This document shows positions 9,701 through 20,725 of a stretch of 64,000 bases of DNA, in pieces (the first letter of the stretch is position 1; each line of letters begins with the position of its first letter). The notes beneath the pieces were generated by a model that did not search any database, was not told the DNA's origin, and saw only the letters and a list, made by a program, of their open reading frames with translations. Source of the DNA: Amblyomma americanum (lineage: Eukaryota > Arthropoda > Arachnida > Ixodida > Ixodidae); the NCBI RefSeq assembly GCF_052857255.1, contig NC_135497.1:550665531-550729530 (forward strand), written 5' to 3'. A program made the translations under genes and the position numbers.

Positions 9701-10197
9701 CAAGAGAAAAAACGTCAAACTGCGACAAAAAGTAAGACTGTTTACAAAACAAATTTTCTTTCTCGAAAGCAGTGAGGAGGCCTGGTTTGCATAGTCATCA
9801 CTTTATTTGACAATCTGTATGGAGGTTATTCTTGTAAGGACGCTCAAATGGCTAGAAGCGATAGTCGCTCCCTAGCACCAGCGCGCCAGCCCTAGCAGTC
9901 AAAGCTGTGACCCCCAACCCGCGGTACGGTAAGTGGCCATCACGGCGGGTTCGGGCCAGAGGGGAGAAACACGAGCATTCTACTCGGATGAGCGTTTGTT
10001 GCTCCTGAGCAATCCAAGCAGCAGCAACAAAGCAGCCGCCGCAACGAGGGAGTGTTCCCCACGTGTACGGGGGTGAAAAGCACAAAAGGGGAGAACACCC
10101 ACAAAATGGTGGAGAAAGAAGGGCCTTAGTTCCGCTCACCTCGCGTGGCTCCTCGCTCACGGCCCGCGGCGGACAAGTCACACGCGGTGGCCGGGCA
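9701..10197. other. No recognised gene; GC-rich in the second half
   Basis: From about 9850 the sequence is GC-rich with several CGCGG and CGGCGG blocks. Open frames here lack any motif. It may be part of the element whose terminus is at 10198. Confidence 0.35.
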
Positions 10198-10275
10198 ATA
10201 AAGGCTGGTTCACATGCAAGCGACTGAGCGATTGAGCGGCGCGTCGCAGCGAAATTTTCCAACTTTTTGGAACCT
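10198..10275 (+). repeat. PIF/Harbinger-like terminal sequence
   Basis: A TAA trinucleotide is followed by AGGCTGGTTCACATGCAAGC and a GCGGCGCGTCGCAGCG block. The same TAA plus AGGGTGGTTCACATGCAAGC occurs at 45438-45460. The 3-bp TAA target and the GGTTCACA-type end fit Harbinger elements. A further block, GCGAAATTTTCCAAC with AACCTCGCC, recurs at 51505-51530. I did not find the matching right end nearby. Confidence 0.5.
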
Positions 10276-11535
10276 CGCCTCTTATCGCAGCGACGACTCG
10301 AAACTGCGCCGTCTCCAGTGCTTTATAGAGCAGGTCCCTTCGTTGTAAGAGGGAAAAGAGAGAAAGTCTTCACGGCGGCGTCGCCGCGGGGCGCGAAAGG
10401 AAGCGAGGGCGGCGGGGTGCCCTCCCTCGCAAACCTCCCGAACGGCGCGCTTAACATAAGGCATACAGGATTCATGTGTATTCCCACATCTTTTATGCCT
10501 TTACTATCTCCCGAGTTCTCTAGTCCCAGTGTGCCGCTTCAGCCACTATGAAAGGATAGAGAGACACCTCAGGAGCAATTTTTTCAGCACCCGAGTAACC
10601 CTGGGCAAAAGCCCAAAATCTAGCTATTCTTGGAAAAAAAATAAACAGTGCACATCACGCATGCGCAGTATCACCTCCAAGAACATAATTTTTCGAAGCG
10701 GCATGCAGCGCCGCCGCTTAACAGAATGCTCGCAGTGTAGGTCATGAACAATGGGCCGAAACGGCGGACACTCATTACCTTGTTTTGCTCTCTTTTTCCG
10801 ACAGCATCTTTCTCAGATGCTTTCCAAAGGAGAAAAGGCGAAGGGCCCGTTGATGATAGAAGTACAAGTGCCTGAGTACACTCTCCCGTCTGGCTGCGGC
10901 GGATAACAAGGCTGGGGAAAGTTGTGCCTCTGTTTCAGTGCACTTCTGACCATAGTAGTTAGTACGCTACAAACCACGCACCGCTGCTCGTCTGCCCGTC
11001 GACTGGCAATTGTCTTACGGTGCTTCTCCGCCGCCGACTCTGTATCGCGCACGGATGAGTCTGCCTGAAGACCACCGTTTGCGAAGCACAGCGCGAGAAG
11101 CTGGCAATTTAACACGCGGTACGGAAGGCTGTGGCAATGGCGGCGTGGTCTAAAGCAGCGCCGGACGAAGCTATTAGATAGTTTTAGCAGAGCTGGTTTA
11201 CGTTTCGCTCCACTCCCAGACCTAAGCGGAACGCAAGCGGAGCGTCGCGCAAGAAATGAGTTTTAGCGCCGCGTATTTTCCGCTCGCATAAGCGAGGAGT
11301 AGGGCTGCGCCGCCTAGTATCCGTATTCGGACCTACCAGAAAAAGACAATGCATAAATCCCACTGTTCTTACGTTTGAATATATAAATATCTTGTAATAT
11401 TAAATATGTATTGCTTGATAAAAACCGCGCACTGATTTGAGCATTTAGGACTTTGTTTTAAAAAAAAAGTATGTGCCAGTGCGAGTCAAGCCAAGGCCTT
11501 GCTCGCGAGCCGTTTCTTGTGCGATCGTCGTGAAT
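10276..11535. other. No recognised gene upstream of the Harbinger gene
   Basis: Forward and reverse open frames up to about 100 codons have arginine/alanine-rich composition typical of GC-rich non-coding DNA. The GC-rich block 11150-11340 just upstream of the transposase gene may be its promoter or the 5' end of the element. Confidence 0.35.
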
Positions 11536-11623
11536 GCCGCCCTTGAGTTTTTTTGAAAACGTTGATTTTTCGCGAGCTTCGTGCTCTGACACCGTCTCTG
11601 GCACCGTCTGCTGCGTCTCCACT

Positions 11624-12875
11624 ATGCCCAAGAGCATTCTTCAAGACCCACTTCTGCTTTCCCAGCTGAAGTGGTCCGAGATTGAAGACTTGTTATGCTT
11701 AGTACTCGGAGAAAACCGCCGGGACCATCTCTCCGTGCACGGCCTACTGAATATTGACGCTATGGGTAGTGGCGTATTGCGGACTTGATTCCGATTCAAA
11801 AAAAGCGATATAAACAGGCTGCAAAGAGCGTTGCTCATTCCCGAGGCTGTGACAACTCCTCAAAGGGTTATAGTGCCTGCGGACGAGGCCCTTTGTATTA
11901 CTCTACGTCGCCTCGCATACCCCAACCGGCTCCTAGACCTAGAGAACTTTTTCTGGCGGCACAGCTCCACAATTTCATCGGTGACGAGTGCCGTTCTGCA
12001 ACACATCGATGAAAGGTTCTTTCATATGTTGGACGACGTGAACAATCACGCGTGGCTTGATTTTAACACTTTGAAGAAGTTCTCGCAAGTAACAAAATCT
12101 AGAGGATTCTCGTGGTCCTGAAAATTTCTTACATGCTCGCCCTTTCGTTTTCAGGCTATCCACGCAAAAGGAGCCCAACTTAGGAACGGCGGGGGTTTAT
12201 TGACGGCACGGCGCATGCAATATGCCGGCCGTCCAGAGACTAGAAGTTGTATTTCAGTGGCCACAAACGCTTTCATGCCCTGAAGTACGTGGTCATTATG
12301 TGCCCAAATGGCATAATCTGCCAGTTGGATGGCTCTTATCCCGGCAGCAAACATGACGCCGGTAAGTGTGCAACTAGCAGCAGTAAAACACTAGCTGGCT
12401 CAACAAGCTGGTCTACCTGTATCTGCAGCTTGAAGCTAGGTGTGATCTAAGCTTGTCCGAATGTGCCATTTTTTATGCCCTTGCAGGTAACTTCGGGAGG
12501 AGCAATGTGTATGCCAAGCTAAGAAAACTTGTGCAAGGACGTAGCTATTGCATATATGGAGACCCGGCATATCCACAGCGACCCCTCCTGCTGAACCCAT
12601 ATGGTAGTGCCCACTTAACGGCACAGCAGTATGATTTTAATGAGTCAATGAGCGCTGTGAGACAGGCGGTAGAATGAGGCTTCGGAAAAATAGTTGGCGT
12701 GTTTGCTTTCGTGGATTTTATTAAAAATCAGAAGCTCTTTGTCCAAAATGTGCCACGCATATTTAAGGCAAGTCGTTTGCTGGCTAACTGCCACACATGC
12801 GTAGACAGTGCCAAAGTGTCGCAATATTTTGGCCTGGAACCACTGTCAGTTGAAGTGTACTTGACACCCCGCTAG
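11624..12875 (+). pseudogene. PIF/Harbinger transposase (DDE_Tnp_4-like), three exons, broken
   Basis: A start at 11624 gives MPKSILQDPLLLSQLKW. In a shifted frame follows the helix-turn-helix part (LCITLRRLAYPNRLLDLENFFW, split here as LCITLRRLAYPNRL and DLENFFW; then ERFFHMLDDVNNHAWL). A GT-AG intron fits 12089-12154. The catalytic core then reads FIDGTAH (first Asp), YFSGHKRFHALKY, DGSYPGSKHDAG (second Asp), a 125-bp GT-AG intron at 12362-12486, and YGDPAYP with VRQAVE-GFGKI; it ends LEPLSVEVYLTPR at 12875. Breaks: a frameshift after exon 1 start, one lost base before FIDGTA, TAG at about 12238-12240 (probably Gln), and TGA for Trp in the VEW-GFGKI block. Harbinger transposases cut and paste the element at TAA/TTA sites. 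This copy is dead. Confidence 0.8.
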
Positions 12876-14054
12876 TGCTCCACACGAGCGTGTACTGTGA
12901 GTGGCTTCTTCATTGCAAGCTTTGTTTTTGCAGTTTCCACTGCATCAGGTCCTTTGTGGCTCTTAAGCAAACACTATAGTAGGTATCATTATTTGAGTAT
13001 GTGATACTTGTCTGTGTGTCTGGCACCAATGAGCAGTCAATCAACACTGCTCAAAATTTCCTTCGAGTAGTGTCTTACGCACGTAGTTTCCTAACTGCAG
13101 GCCGGTGACAAGGACACGCAGGCAAGTATTACACACTCAGATGATGTGGTACCTACTGTAGTGTTTGCACAATAAACACAAAAGGCATGGTGCAGTGTAC
13201 GCTTTAAAAATAAAGCATGAAATAGAAAACCACGTATGAGAGCCACATGGCGAAACGTGCACAGTGCCAAATCAACACAATTTTATATTCCCTATTTAAA
13301 AATCGGGCTCCTCTGAATTTACAAAACATTTTCTGGTCTTTCAAGCCGGCCAAGCAGGTGACTGTGCTGGTCTTTTCGGCTTTGCATGCTGCACTTCAGC
13401 ATGTTACTTGGGTGGCAATTCCAAGGCCGTCTATTTGACTCAAGGTTCCCACTGTGCTGTGCCCTTAGTAATCATGCAACCTCAATTTCTTTCAGCTTAG
13501 TTTTTCTGTAGTTTTGTTTTGTTTGTTTTTACGTTGCACAAGAGCCAAAAAATGTATATGTGAATTGCTGCTATCGAGCAGTTGATTGTATACATATTCT
13601 TGCTATTTTTTATGATGTTTATCTCCTTTGTATTTTTGATAATAATGAATTTAGTGGACATATGTGTGTTATGCGCTCCCTTGATTTCCTGTTCCTATTG
13701 GGTTATGCTTCTAATGCGTTTAAAGTATTTCTTTGACGTGTGCGGATATTTCTGCCAGCGTGTGTGAAGCCATGCCTAGTAACGGTTGCCTGAGCCATGT
13801 CAAGCTCAGGCAGCCGACCACAATGTTTTGGAAACTTAAGTTGAATTGAAAATCAGAATGTAAAATCAGTGCTGAAGGCTTTACATTGCTTTAAGTGGTG
13901 TACTTATACTACGTGTCTGCACATCTTTGCCACTTACAAGGACTAACTGCGCTTTCCTTCAAGATTTACTCTGAGTGATGGCTTCCACGCATCGTTGCTG
14001 CTCTTGACAGCTACGTGAAAAAGGTGCATGACAACCATTTCATTTTGATATTCA
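12876..14054. other. 3' flank of the Harbinger gene with polyadenylation signals
   Basis: AT-rich sequence without coding signature. AATAAA occurs at about 13170-13176 and again near 13208, in the right place for transcript ends of the transposase gene. A perfect 9-bp stem with an 8-nt loop lies at 13787-13812 (TGCCTGAGC / GCTCAGGCA). Nothing else is recognised. Confidence 0.45.
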
Positions 14055-14312
14055 TTGCTCAAGCACCCGAGGTGTTCTTTTTCTCGAGAAGTCTCTCAAG
14101 CCTGTCCAGGCGGGCAAGCACATGAGCTTGTTGTTCTGCCTGGAGTTGCACTTCAACGCGGTGTCGTTCTTCCTCGAGAGCCAGTTTCCTTTCTTCGAGG
14201 GCCAGCCGCTATCTTCCTAGGACCAGTTCTTCCTGCCTGAGCCGAAATTCATAATCCTCACGGCAAGCCATGAGCTCCAAGCCCATTGCCTGAAGACTTC
14301 GCACTCCTATTG
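14055..14312 (-). pseudogene. Coiled-coil C-terminal exon of a Harbinger Myb/SANT-like partner
   Basis: The reverse strand reads SLQAMGLELMACREDYEFRL, RQEELVLGR, a TAG stop, then RLALEERKLALEEERHRVEV and LARLDRLERLLEKKNTSGA. This is a Glu/Leu/Arg-rich coiled coil like the C-terminus of the DNA-binding partner that accompanies Harbinger transposases; such tails typically mediate oligomerisation. The exon faces the transposase gene (convergent), the usual two-gene layout of these elements. The SANT-like N-terminal exon is not visible within the next kilobase, so the gene is incomplete as well as interrupted. Confidence 0.5.
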
Positions 14313-15388
14313 GGACAACAAAAGGAAAATTTGAGCAATGTCGCCTGAAAGAACACTAGCATGAGGACAGGCAGTTATATTATATATTGCTGCAACGCAA
14401 CATAAATTAGTAATCAAAGGCCTCTAAACCTGTAAGGCACTTGCCTTCTCCAAATGAAGGATAAATGTACAGCAAGCAACTGTTAACACGTTAAAAAAGC
14501 TGCGGACACGCACAGTGGCCTTTCACCGTCACTTTAGATAACTCGCCCAGCACCGAGTGTTCTCAGGCATGTTTGTCGCTATTTCATTTCCCCCTCTGCC
14601 CGAAAGCCGTTATGACTTATTGCCACCTAATTGCCAGTAAGCAGATTAAAAGAGCACAAGTATATGGCTAGAAGTTCACTTTCTATCTACAGTGGAATAC
14701 AGCCTTAACTAATGCATGCACCCACGCATGCTGTGAAAGACTAAGCTAGAATCTCCACAGTGCAGCTCCAGATGCAGTAATCCTCACTCAATTTACCCTG
14801 GTAATACCAATCATATGGCAGGCACAAATCAGGTGAGATCCTTGCAAAATACCTAAGAAAAAATCATTGAATACTTTTAGATACCGACTTCCTACTGTAT
14901 TTCCCATACATAATTTCGCACATATTCTGTAGTGAATTATGCAAACTAGCAAAGTACAAAACTTTAGCCTAGAACAAAGGTTGAAAGGATAATGCTTCCT
15001 TTCCTGATGAAACCTGGTACCTTCAAAATTAATATGTCACAGTACCTTATTATTCATTGAGATGTCCAGCGGGACATCGTGTTAAATTGTGTAGCGCTCA
15101 TTTTAAGTATACAGCCCAAGGAGTTTGCTTCTAAGCTGTTTAGTATGGCTCCCTAGCCCATCTAGCAGTGTAAGGCTTGGGAGGATTGGAGACGCAAAAC
15201 CATTCCTCTTTTCGAGAGGTTTCTGTCGCTGAGGATGCATAACTAAGCATGCTGTAGGCCTCACAAGCAGACCCCTTCAACTGTATACTTTTGACTGAGT
15301 GGAGGGGCAGAGTACAGTCTTTGTCAAGGTGATGTGTACATGCTCAAATAATTTTTAAATGCCTAAAATCATTTTTATTTAAACATAT
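14313..15388. other. No recognised gene
   Basis: AT-rich, no open frame of note and no repeat identified. If the Harbinger partner gene had an upstream exon it should be here, but I cannot find the Trp-rich SANT pattern on the reverse strand. Confidence 0.4.
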
Positions 15389-15756
15389 TGCCGCGAATAT
15401 TTGCAGTGTGTTCGTTTTTTAAATCTGCCGCCACATCACTATATCGCTTTGTTTGCGACGCAAGACGCGACTAGATTTATCTCGATTGATCGCACGCAGC
15501 TAGAGCTGATTCTACGTTGTTCCGGAATGTTCTAGTAACTTTGAGCTCTTTATCTCAAAAGTTCGCTATCAGCTTTAAATTGAGCACGGCCGGCAGTGGC
15601 CGGCATTCTGTTCGACGACCGCTGAGCACGCTTGTCGCTTCACCGCCGAGTGATTCTGTCCATTTTGGGTGCAAGTCAGCCCAATAAACAGTTCTTTTAG
15701 AAGACCCTTTCGTCCGTCTTCACCGCTGCTTCGACTGCCGTCACCACTACGGGACA
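15389..15756 (+). repeat. Gypsy-type 5' long terminal repeat
   Basis: A 368-bp block starting TGCCGCGAATAT and ending GGGACA has the TG...CA borders of an LTR. It contains CCCAATAAACAG (15680-15691) followed by a TTCGTCCGTCTTCACCGC-type leader, as expected for the polyadenylation region. A primer-binding-like sequence and a gag frame follow directly. No second LTR was found downstream, so the left border rests on the TG and composition. Confidence 0.6.
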
Positions 15757-15758
15757 TC

Positions 15759-15775
15759 TGGTGGAGGTGCTGGGT
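15759..15775 (+). other. Primer-binding site of the LTR element
   Basis: TGGTGGAGGTGCTGGGT lies 2 bp after the LTR end. It begins with TGG, complementary to the CCA end of a tRNA, as expected for minus-strand priming. The primer tRNA was not identified. Confidence 0.55.
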
Positions 15776-15784
15776 GCGCCTTCC

Positions 15785-16515
15785 ATGTTCCGGACTCCCC
15801 CTTCAAGTCGTGAAGCCAGCCCTGAGCGCTTCGCACCCGAGGACGAGCCAGCAGCTCAGCGAGCCAGCCGACGTCTCCAGGGAGAGGAGCCTCAGTTCGG
15901 GAAACTGCCGGACCGCACAAGACAGCGAAAAGACGCGGCTACGAGCACCGCAACCTCGCCGAAGATGTCGACACCGATCATACTGCAGCAGCCGCGGGTG
16001 CCGCCAAATTTCAATGGATCCCTAGGCGAAGACCCTGAAGAATAGTTGGATCAATTTGAGTGCGTGGCGTCATTCAACAAGTGGGATGATGCGGCAAAAA
16101 TTGGACACGTGTTCTTCTCATTGGATGGCTCCACACGCACGTGGTACGAAAACTACGAGTCGTCCCTTACGACATGGGAGCTATTCAAGAGAGAACTATT
16201 GAAGGTATTCACCAGTGTCGTGAGGAAAGAAAGAGCCGAACGACTCCTCGAGTCCAGGATACAGCTTCTGAATGAGCCCGTCCGCGGTTACGTCGAGGAG
16301 ATGAATCGCCTATTTCGCCGCGCCGACCCCGAGATGCCGAGGAATAGAAAGTTCAGTGTTTAATGCGCGGCGTAAAAGAACAACTCTTCGCAAGCCTCGT
16401 CCGCCAGCCGTCAAAAACAGTCGAGGAATTCATGCAAGAAGCCTGCATAATTGAGAAGACCCTCGACGTCCGAGCTCGGCAGTACAATCGTCCTTCCTCG
16501 GCCTGTGCAATTCAG
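15785..16515 (+). pseudogene. Gypsy-type gag fragment
   Basis: An ATG at 15785 opens MFRTPPSSREASPERF. After an Arg/Pro-rich leader come QPRVPPNFNGSLGEDPEE, a TAG (16043-16045), LDQFECVASFNKWDD, GHVFFSLDGSTRTWYENY, WELFKRELLKVF and RLLESRIQLLNEPVRGYVEE. This is the capsid core of Ty3/Gypsy retrotransposons (retrotrans_gag family). Near 16343 the frame shifts, and KVQCLMRGVKEQLFASLVRQ and VEEFMQEACIIEKTLDVRA follow until about 16500. No nucleocapsid knuckle, protease, reverse transcriptase or integrase is present. The element is cut off soon after gag, at about 16515. Confidence 0.8.
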
Positions 16516-16737
16516 GGGGCACTTTGTTGAGCTAAAGTGCGGTGACGTGAAAGCCTTTGGCGCGGTGTTGCTGCCTGTGTCACTGATGTGTGGTTAAGAT
16601 GTTAGTTAAGTACACAGTTGTTTGTGAATCCTAAATGCTGCAGACACTGGAGGGCATTTGGGAGGCATCCATCTGATTCGACGCCTTTCTGCAAACACTA
16701 TCCAGCGTCCTAGACAAGGAGACTACGTTTGTGTTGT

Positions 16738-16815
16738 CTGGAAGTATAGCGTAGTCGTTAGCACACTCAGCTGCAGAACGGAGGGACAGTGGTTGGAATC
16801 CCATCATGCACAAAG
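16738..16815 (+). repeat. tRNA-like SINE head (degenerate)
   Basis: TAGCGTAGTCGTTAGCACAC resembles a pol III A box in a D-arm context, followed by CTCAGCTGCAGAACGGAGGG and then GGTTGGAATCC, one base from the B-box consensus GGTTCGAATCC, about 40 bp downstream. The cloverleaf is imperfect (T-stem pairs fail), so it is not a tRNA gene. A tRNA-derived SINE or tRNA pseudogene is the best reading. Confidence 0.5.
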
Positions 16816-19569
16816 TTTTTGCTTAACGAGTTGAGTGTAATGGACGGGCGGACATTGCGAGTATGAGCCATTGAAGGCTTTTGCTTTAAAAGAGTCGCCG
16901 CTCGCATTACATTTGAGATTTTGTAACAAAGCTACTCTCTGAGTATCTGCATGCTTGTATTCATACTATTAGCTCCTGTAGAAATGATGAAACCGTTTGC
17001 TGCATTAGTTGCCGGCGGCGACAACATAACAATAAGATGAATACTTCGAACGGTGATCCCTTGTCAATGCAGTGCCATCAGTGTTTGCGACCCGATTTTA
17101 GAACAGTGTCTCGCTAGAGAGAAGAATTCGTTCTTAACTTGCTCTTGAAATCTGAGAACAAAAAAGAAGTAAACAGATAGCCTCACTAGGAAGAATACAT
17201 GGGTAAGCATCTCGATATGAGATGCTTCATTTCGTTACGAGAAGCTGAACTTAAGCTCTTGCTTGTATCATACTCTTTTCAAAATTTTTTGCGAGTATAT
17301 TGAATTGTTTCTTGGTTTTGTGCCTTGTTATAAACTCTGCCAAGCCACAGACGTGAAGGACGTTCATTATTATCGGGTTGGCTGCAACAAAATAGCGCGT
17401 GCTTTTTTTTAAATGTATACAGATTTTTCTTTTAAAAGCCATAAAAGATGCATCGTCGCGGTCCGTGCGGGTGGATTGTGCGCCAAGGCGGACATTATGG
17501 CCGTGATAGAGTTAATTTCAAAGACTAATAATGAACTATAAATTGAAGGCTGTCAACATCGAAGGTAAACATAGTCTTCAAATTTCTTTAATACATCAAA
17601 AGTCTTTAAAAGGATCCAATCCCGAAAGTCACTCGCGAAATGCGCTAATATAGTAGCACATCTCCACTTCATATCCTGGGGATGAGTTTATCGGCGCAAA
17701 AACTAAACAGCGATTCTTAATCGTCGGGCCGACCAGCTGGCTTCTGTGCGCCGCGAGCGATTTGGGGCTTTGCGGAGGCAAAGCCGCTTGGATAGTGAGA
17801 AATACTCGCCTACATTCGACGGTACCAGTATAGGACGGACGCGCCTGACAGAGTTCCTGACAGACAGACCAAAATAAAAAGACGGAAACAGGTAGCACGG
17901 CTATAAAGTAAAGAATATGGCGAATAATAAATGGTGTCAGCAACCACCTGAAGGAACATGGTTGGGGGATAAGGGGGACACATGGGTATTTGGCTTTTCC
18001 CATAGCCGCCGTTGTCGCTTCGACAGAGGCGGCTGGGACGCGCGTTTATTCCATCCAATATTTCTCTGATATCTCGAATCTTTCACATCTATTCGCATGA
18101 CCCAGTGGTAGCGGCTTGAGTGCACGCGCTCGTACGCACACACACGCGCGCCCACGCACGCACACACGAACGCACGCTGGAGCATCTAAAGCACAAGTTG
18201 TGTGCGTGTGCATATCTACACCGTGTCAGGTGTCCAATTGAGCAAATATTACACTGGAAACCTTGTGATGCATGCTTCAAGGTATGCCTGTGCACTCAAT
18301 TTAGAGAAAACAACTATAATCGCAAAATCATGAAACGCGAATGTAAGAGAAACATTATTAACCTTTTTTTGTGGTTACAGCGACTGAGGAATACGTGTGG
18401 GTGCTGTCTACCTCATCGACCTAGAAAAAGTATAAGAACAAAGCTCAGACAGTGAAGAAAAATGAGAAACTCATTTCCTATACTCCGGCCATGCGATGAA
18501 GTCATATATTTTGTTTTTGCGCGACACTGTTCACATATGGCTAAGAGTATGTTAAGCAGATGTGTATTTATAGACATGCATTTGGAGATTAACACCTTGT
18601 TTTCGCCGCAAGAAAGCTCCCGAAAAAAACACACCTGCAGTAATTTCAAGTTTCATAGTCTTTCGAACCACAAACGTGTGATGCGTTATAAACAGCTCGG
18701 CTATCACCATAAGTTACCAGTGCATGTCTCTAGGAATCATTCATGCCTCGAAGAATTGGCGCTCCACGCAAAGTGGTGGAAAGCAACTGTTTCATAGTAG
18801 AAAAGGAACGCGAAAAAAAAAAACAAACTAGAAACAGAGCAAAGAGACAAATACTAAAGGACGGCCTAGGCACCACAGAAAAGCGGAGTTGGCGACGCCA
18901 ATGGGAACAGAGGAAGTAGCTCGAGTAGTTCGAAGAGGCGCAGAGAACTTTGTGAAGCACTTTCGCCCTTCGCCAGAAACGCCACGACGAAGCGACAGCG
19001 AGCCGGGACATCTGTCGCGGTGAAGAAACGCCGAGATCACCTTAGCAAACGGCGCCCGAGAGCTGAGAAGCGCCATTCATACCATACAGTAGCGTTCCCA
19101 GCATGTACTCAACCCGGGCCTTCGCCACGCCCTTGGGCACTTGACCAGAGAGGAAGCAGATCACGCAATGAGGTATCGCTTGAAGTTTACGTCACTCGGA
19201 CGGCGTCCTGGGCGACAACACGAATTTGAAGCGCAACGAGACAAATTCGGAAATGTTATTGAGCTGACAAAGCTCGATGTCTACGCATTGCTACAAACCA
19301 CGGCACATTACCCATGCGTTAATGGGGTGTGGTAGTCCAGGTGTAGCACGGATTGGAACAGTTTTTTCTGTGTGTTTGCATTTCGTATTTTTTTATATAA
19401 GGACACATGATTTGCTCTTCAAGACACGAGTGTTGTAATCCATTAAATGTCTCTCCAACCGCGCACTCAGCTATGCATTGTGCTAGTTTTATGCGTGTGC
19501 CTCTTTTTCATAAGATAAATATTCCTCGTTCGACCCAAAGGTCGCCCACCGAGAGAAAGAGCTCAAGGC
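16816..19569. other. No recognised gene; CA-rich microsatellite inside
   Basis: No protein family is visible in 2.7 kb. A (CA)/(CG)n-like tract lies at about 18133-18172. Two forward frames at 18900-19330 have polar composition but no motif. The AT-rich part 17100-17650 shows nothing. Confidence 0.4.
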
Positions 19570-19960
19570 ATAATCAACGACATTCCATGTGACAAGTGCC
19601 CGACGACGAACACTGGTGAAACAAAAAGCTGAAAGATAGAATCAGCGCAAGAGCGACGTTAGGAACTTCTCGAATGAGCGCAGCGTATAATCCAGACTTC
19701 ACCAACCACAAAGTTGCAAAATATGCTTCCAGAACACTGTTGCTCCGCAGAACGAAACCGGCCCTTGAAAGAGACTCCTAATTGAGTCGTGGTACACACG
19801 GAACACTCAAAGGCAGAAGCTAAAAGCCAACCTCATGCAGCGTGCACTACAGTGCGCACCTGCAAATGTACGTCTACAAAACACTGGAGGTAGACCAAAA
19901 TTTCAGTACAAGTTTTACACTGTTGCAGAGCGACTCCAAGAAACGAAAAATGTAGATAAC
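19570..19960 (+). pseudogene. Decayed Penelope GIY-YIG nuclease remnant
   Basis: Across several frames one reads IPCDKCPTTNTGETKS, then ISARATLGTSRMSAAYNPDF and TNHKVAKYASRTLLLR. This resembles the KIPC..C....GETG, the ...NALA.H and the H.V.W..A.VL segments of the Penelope GIY-YIG domain. Stops and frameshifts are frequent, and the GIY tyrosine itself is not evident. The copy would be much older than the one at 611-1255 and of a different subfamily. The match is weak. Confidence 0.35.
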
Positions 19961-20337
19961 AAGTAAATGCATCGTATGACTCACGACAGTACTCGACGGG
20001 CCTTCAAGAGCCTCTTCCCCTCCCTCCCGCAACCTGTCGCCCCCGCACGAGGTAACAATTGCGCCATAGAATACCCAACGCTAGTTCCCTTCTTAGATGC
20101 ATTCAGAGCCAGGAAACGTCAAGGTTCAATAGACCTCTCCCTGCATGCGTCACCGGCGCACCTGTCTCTGGTCTGGCTCGCAAAGCATGTGCCTTTTGAG
20201 TTTTGACAGGCATGAGCAGCAGGTGCTCGTCACGTGCAAACCCAGTTTAGAGAAAAAGTTGGCGATTTCGCCCATCGGCCCTCCCCTTTGACGTCACGCT
20301 GCTTACACCAGGGATAGGTCTCTCCCTGCTGTAAAGA
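19961..20337. other. No recognised gene
   Basis: No motif recognised. A TGACGTCA octamer lies at about 20290 immediately before the tandem duplication. Confidence 0.35.
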
Positions 20338-20725
20338 AAGTGGCCAAAGCTTTGGTTTAAGCAACAACCTGTTTCGTCAGTAGGTAAAGCAAAATTAATC
20401 CCAAAAATAGCAATTCCGTCAATAGACTGTCATGATTTTTAGTTCCTGACAGGCGTCTTGTGACAGCAGGGGAAAGAACGTGAGCGTTGCAAGTGATCCC
20501 AGATTCTTGACCCTGTCTAACCTTGGTGTAAGCAAAGTGACGAAAGCTTTGGTTTACGCAACAACCGGTTTCGTCAGAAGGTAAAGCAAAATCCCCCCTC
20601 CCCCCCCCCCAAAAAAAAAAAAACAATTATGTCACGATATTTAGTTTCAGGGAGGCGTCTTGTGACAAAAGGGAAAGAACGTGAGCGTTGCACGTGATTC
20701 CGGATCCTTAACGCTGTCCTTATAC
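20338..20725. repeat. Tandem duplication of a ~197-bp unit
   Basis: Two diverged copies start AAGTGGCCAAAGCTTTGG (20338) and AAGTGACGAAAGCTTTGG (20535). Shared blocks follow in the same order: GCAACAACC(T/G)GTTTCGTCAG, GGTAAAGCAAAAT, GGCGTCTTGTGACA and GAAAGAACGTGAGCGTTGCA. The second copy contains a C run and an A run (20584-20622) that the first lacks. Confidence 0.8.

Noticed and set aside
16738..16815. Possible functional tRNA gene
   Set aside because: The T-stem and acceptor do not pair; only box-like motifs remain, so a SINE or tRNA pseudogene is more likely.
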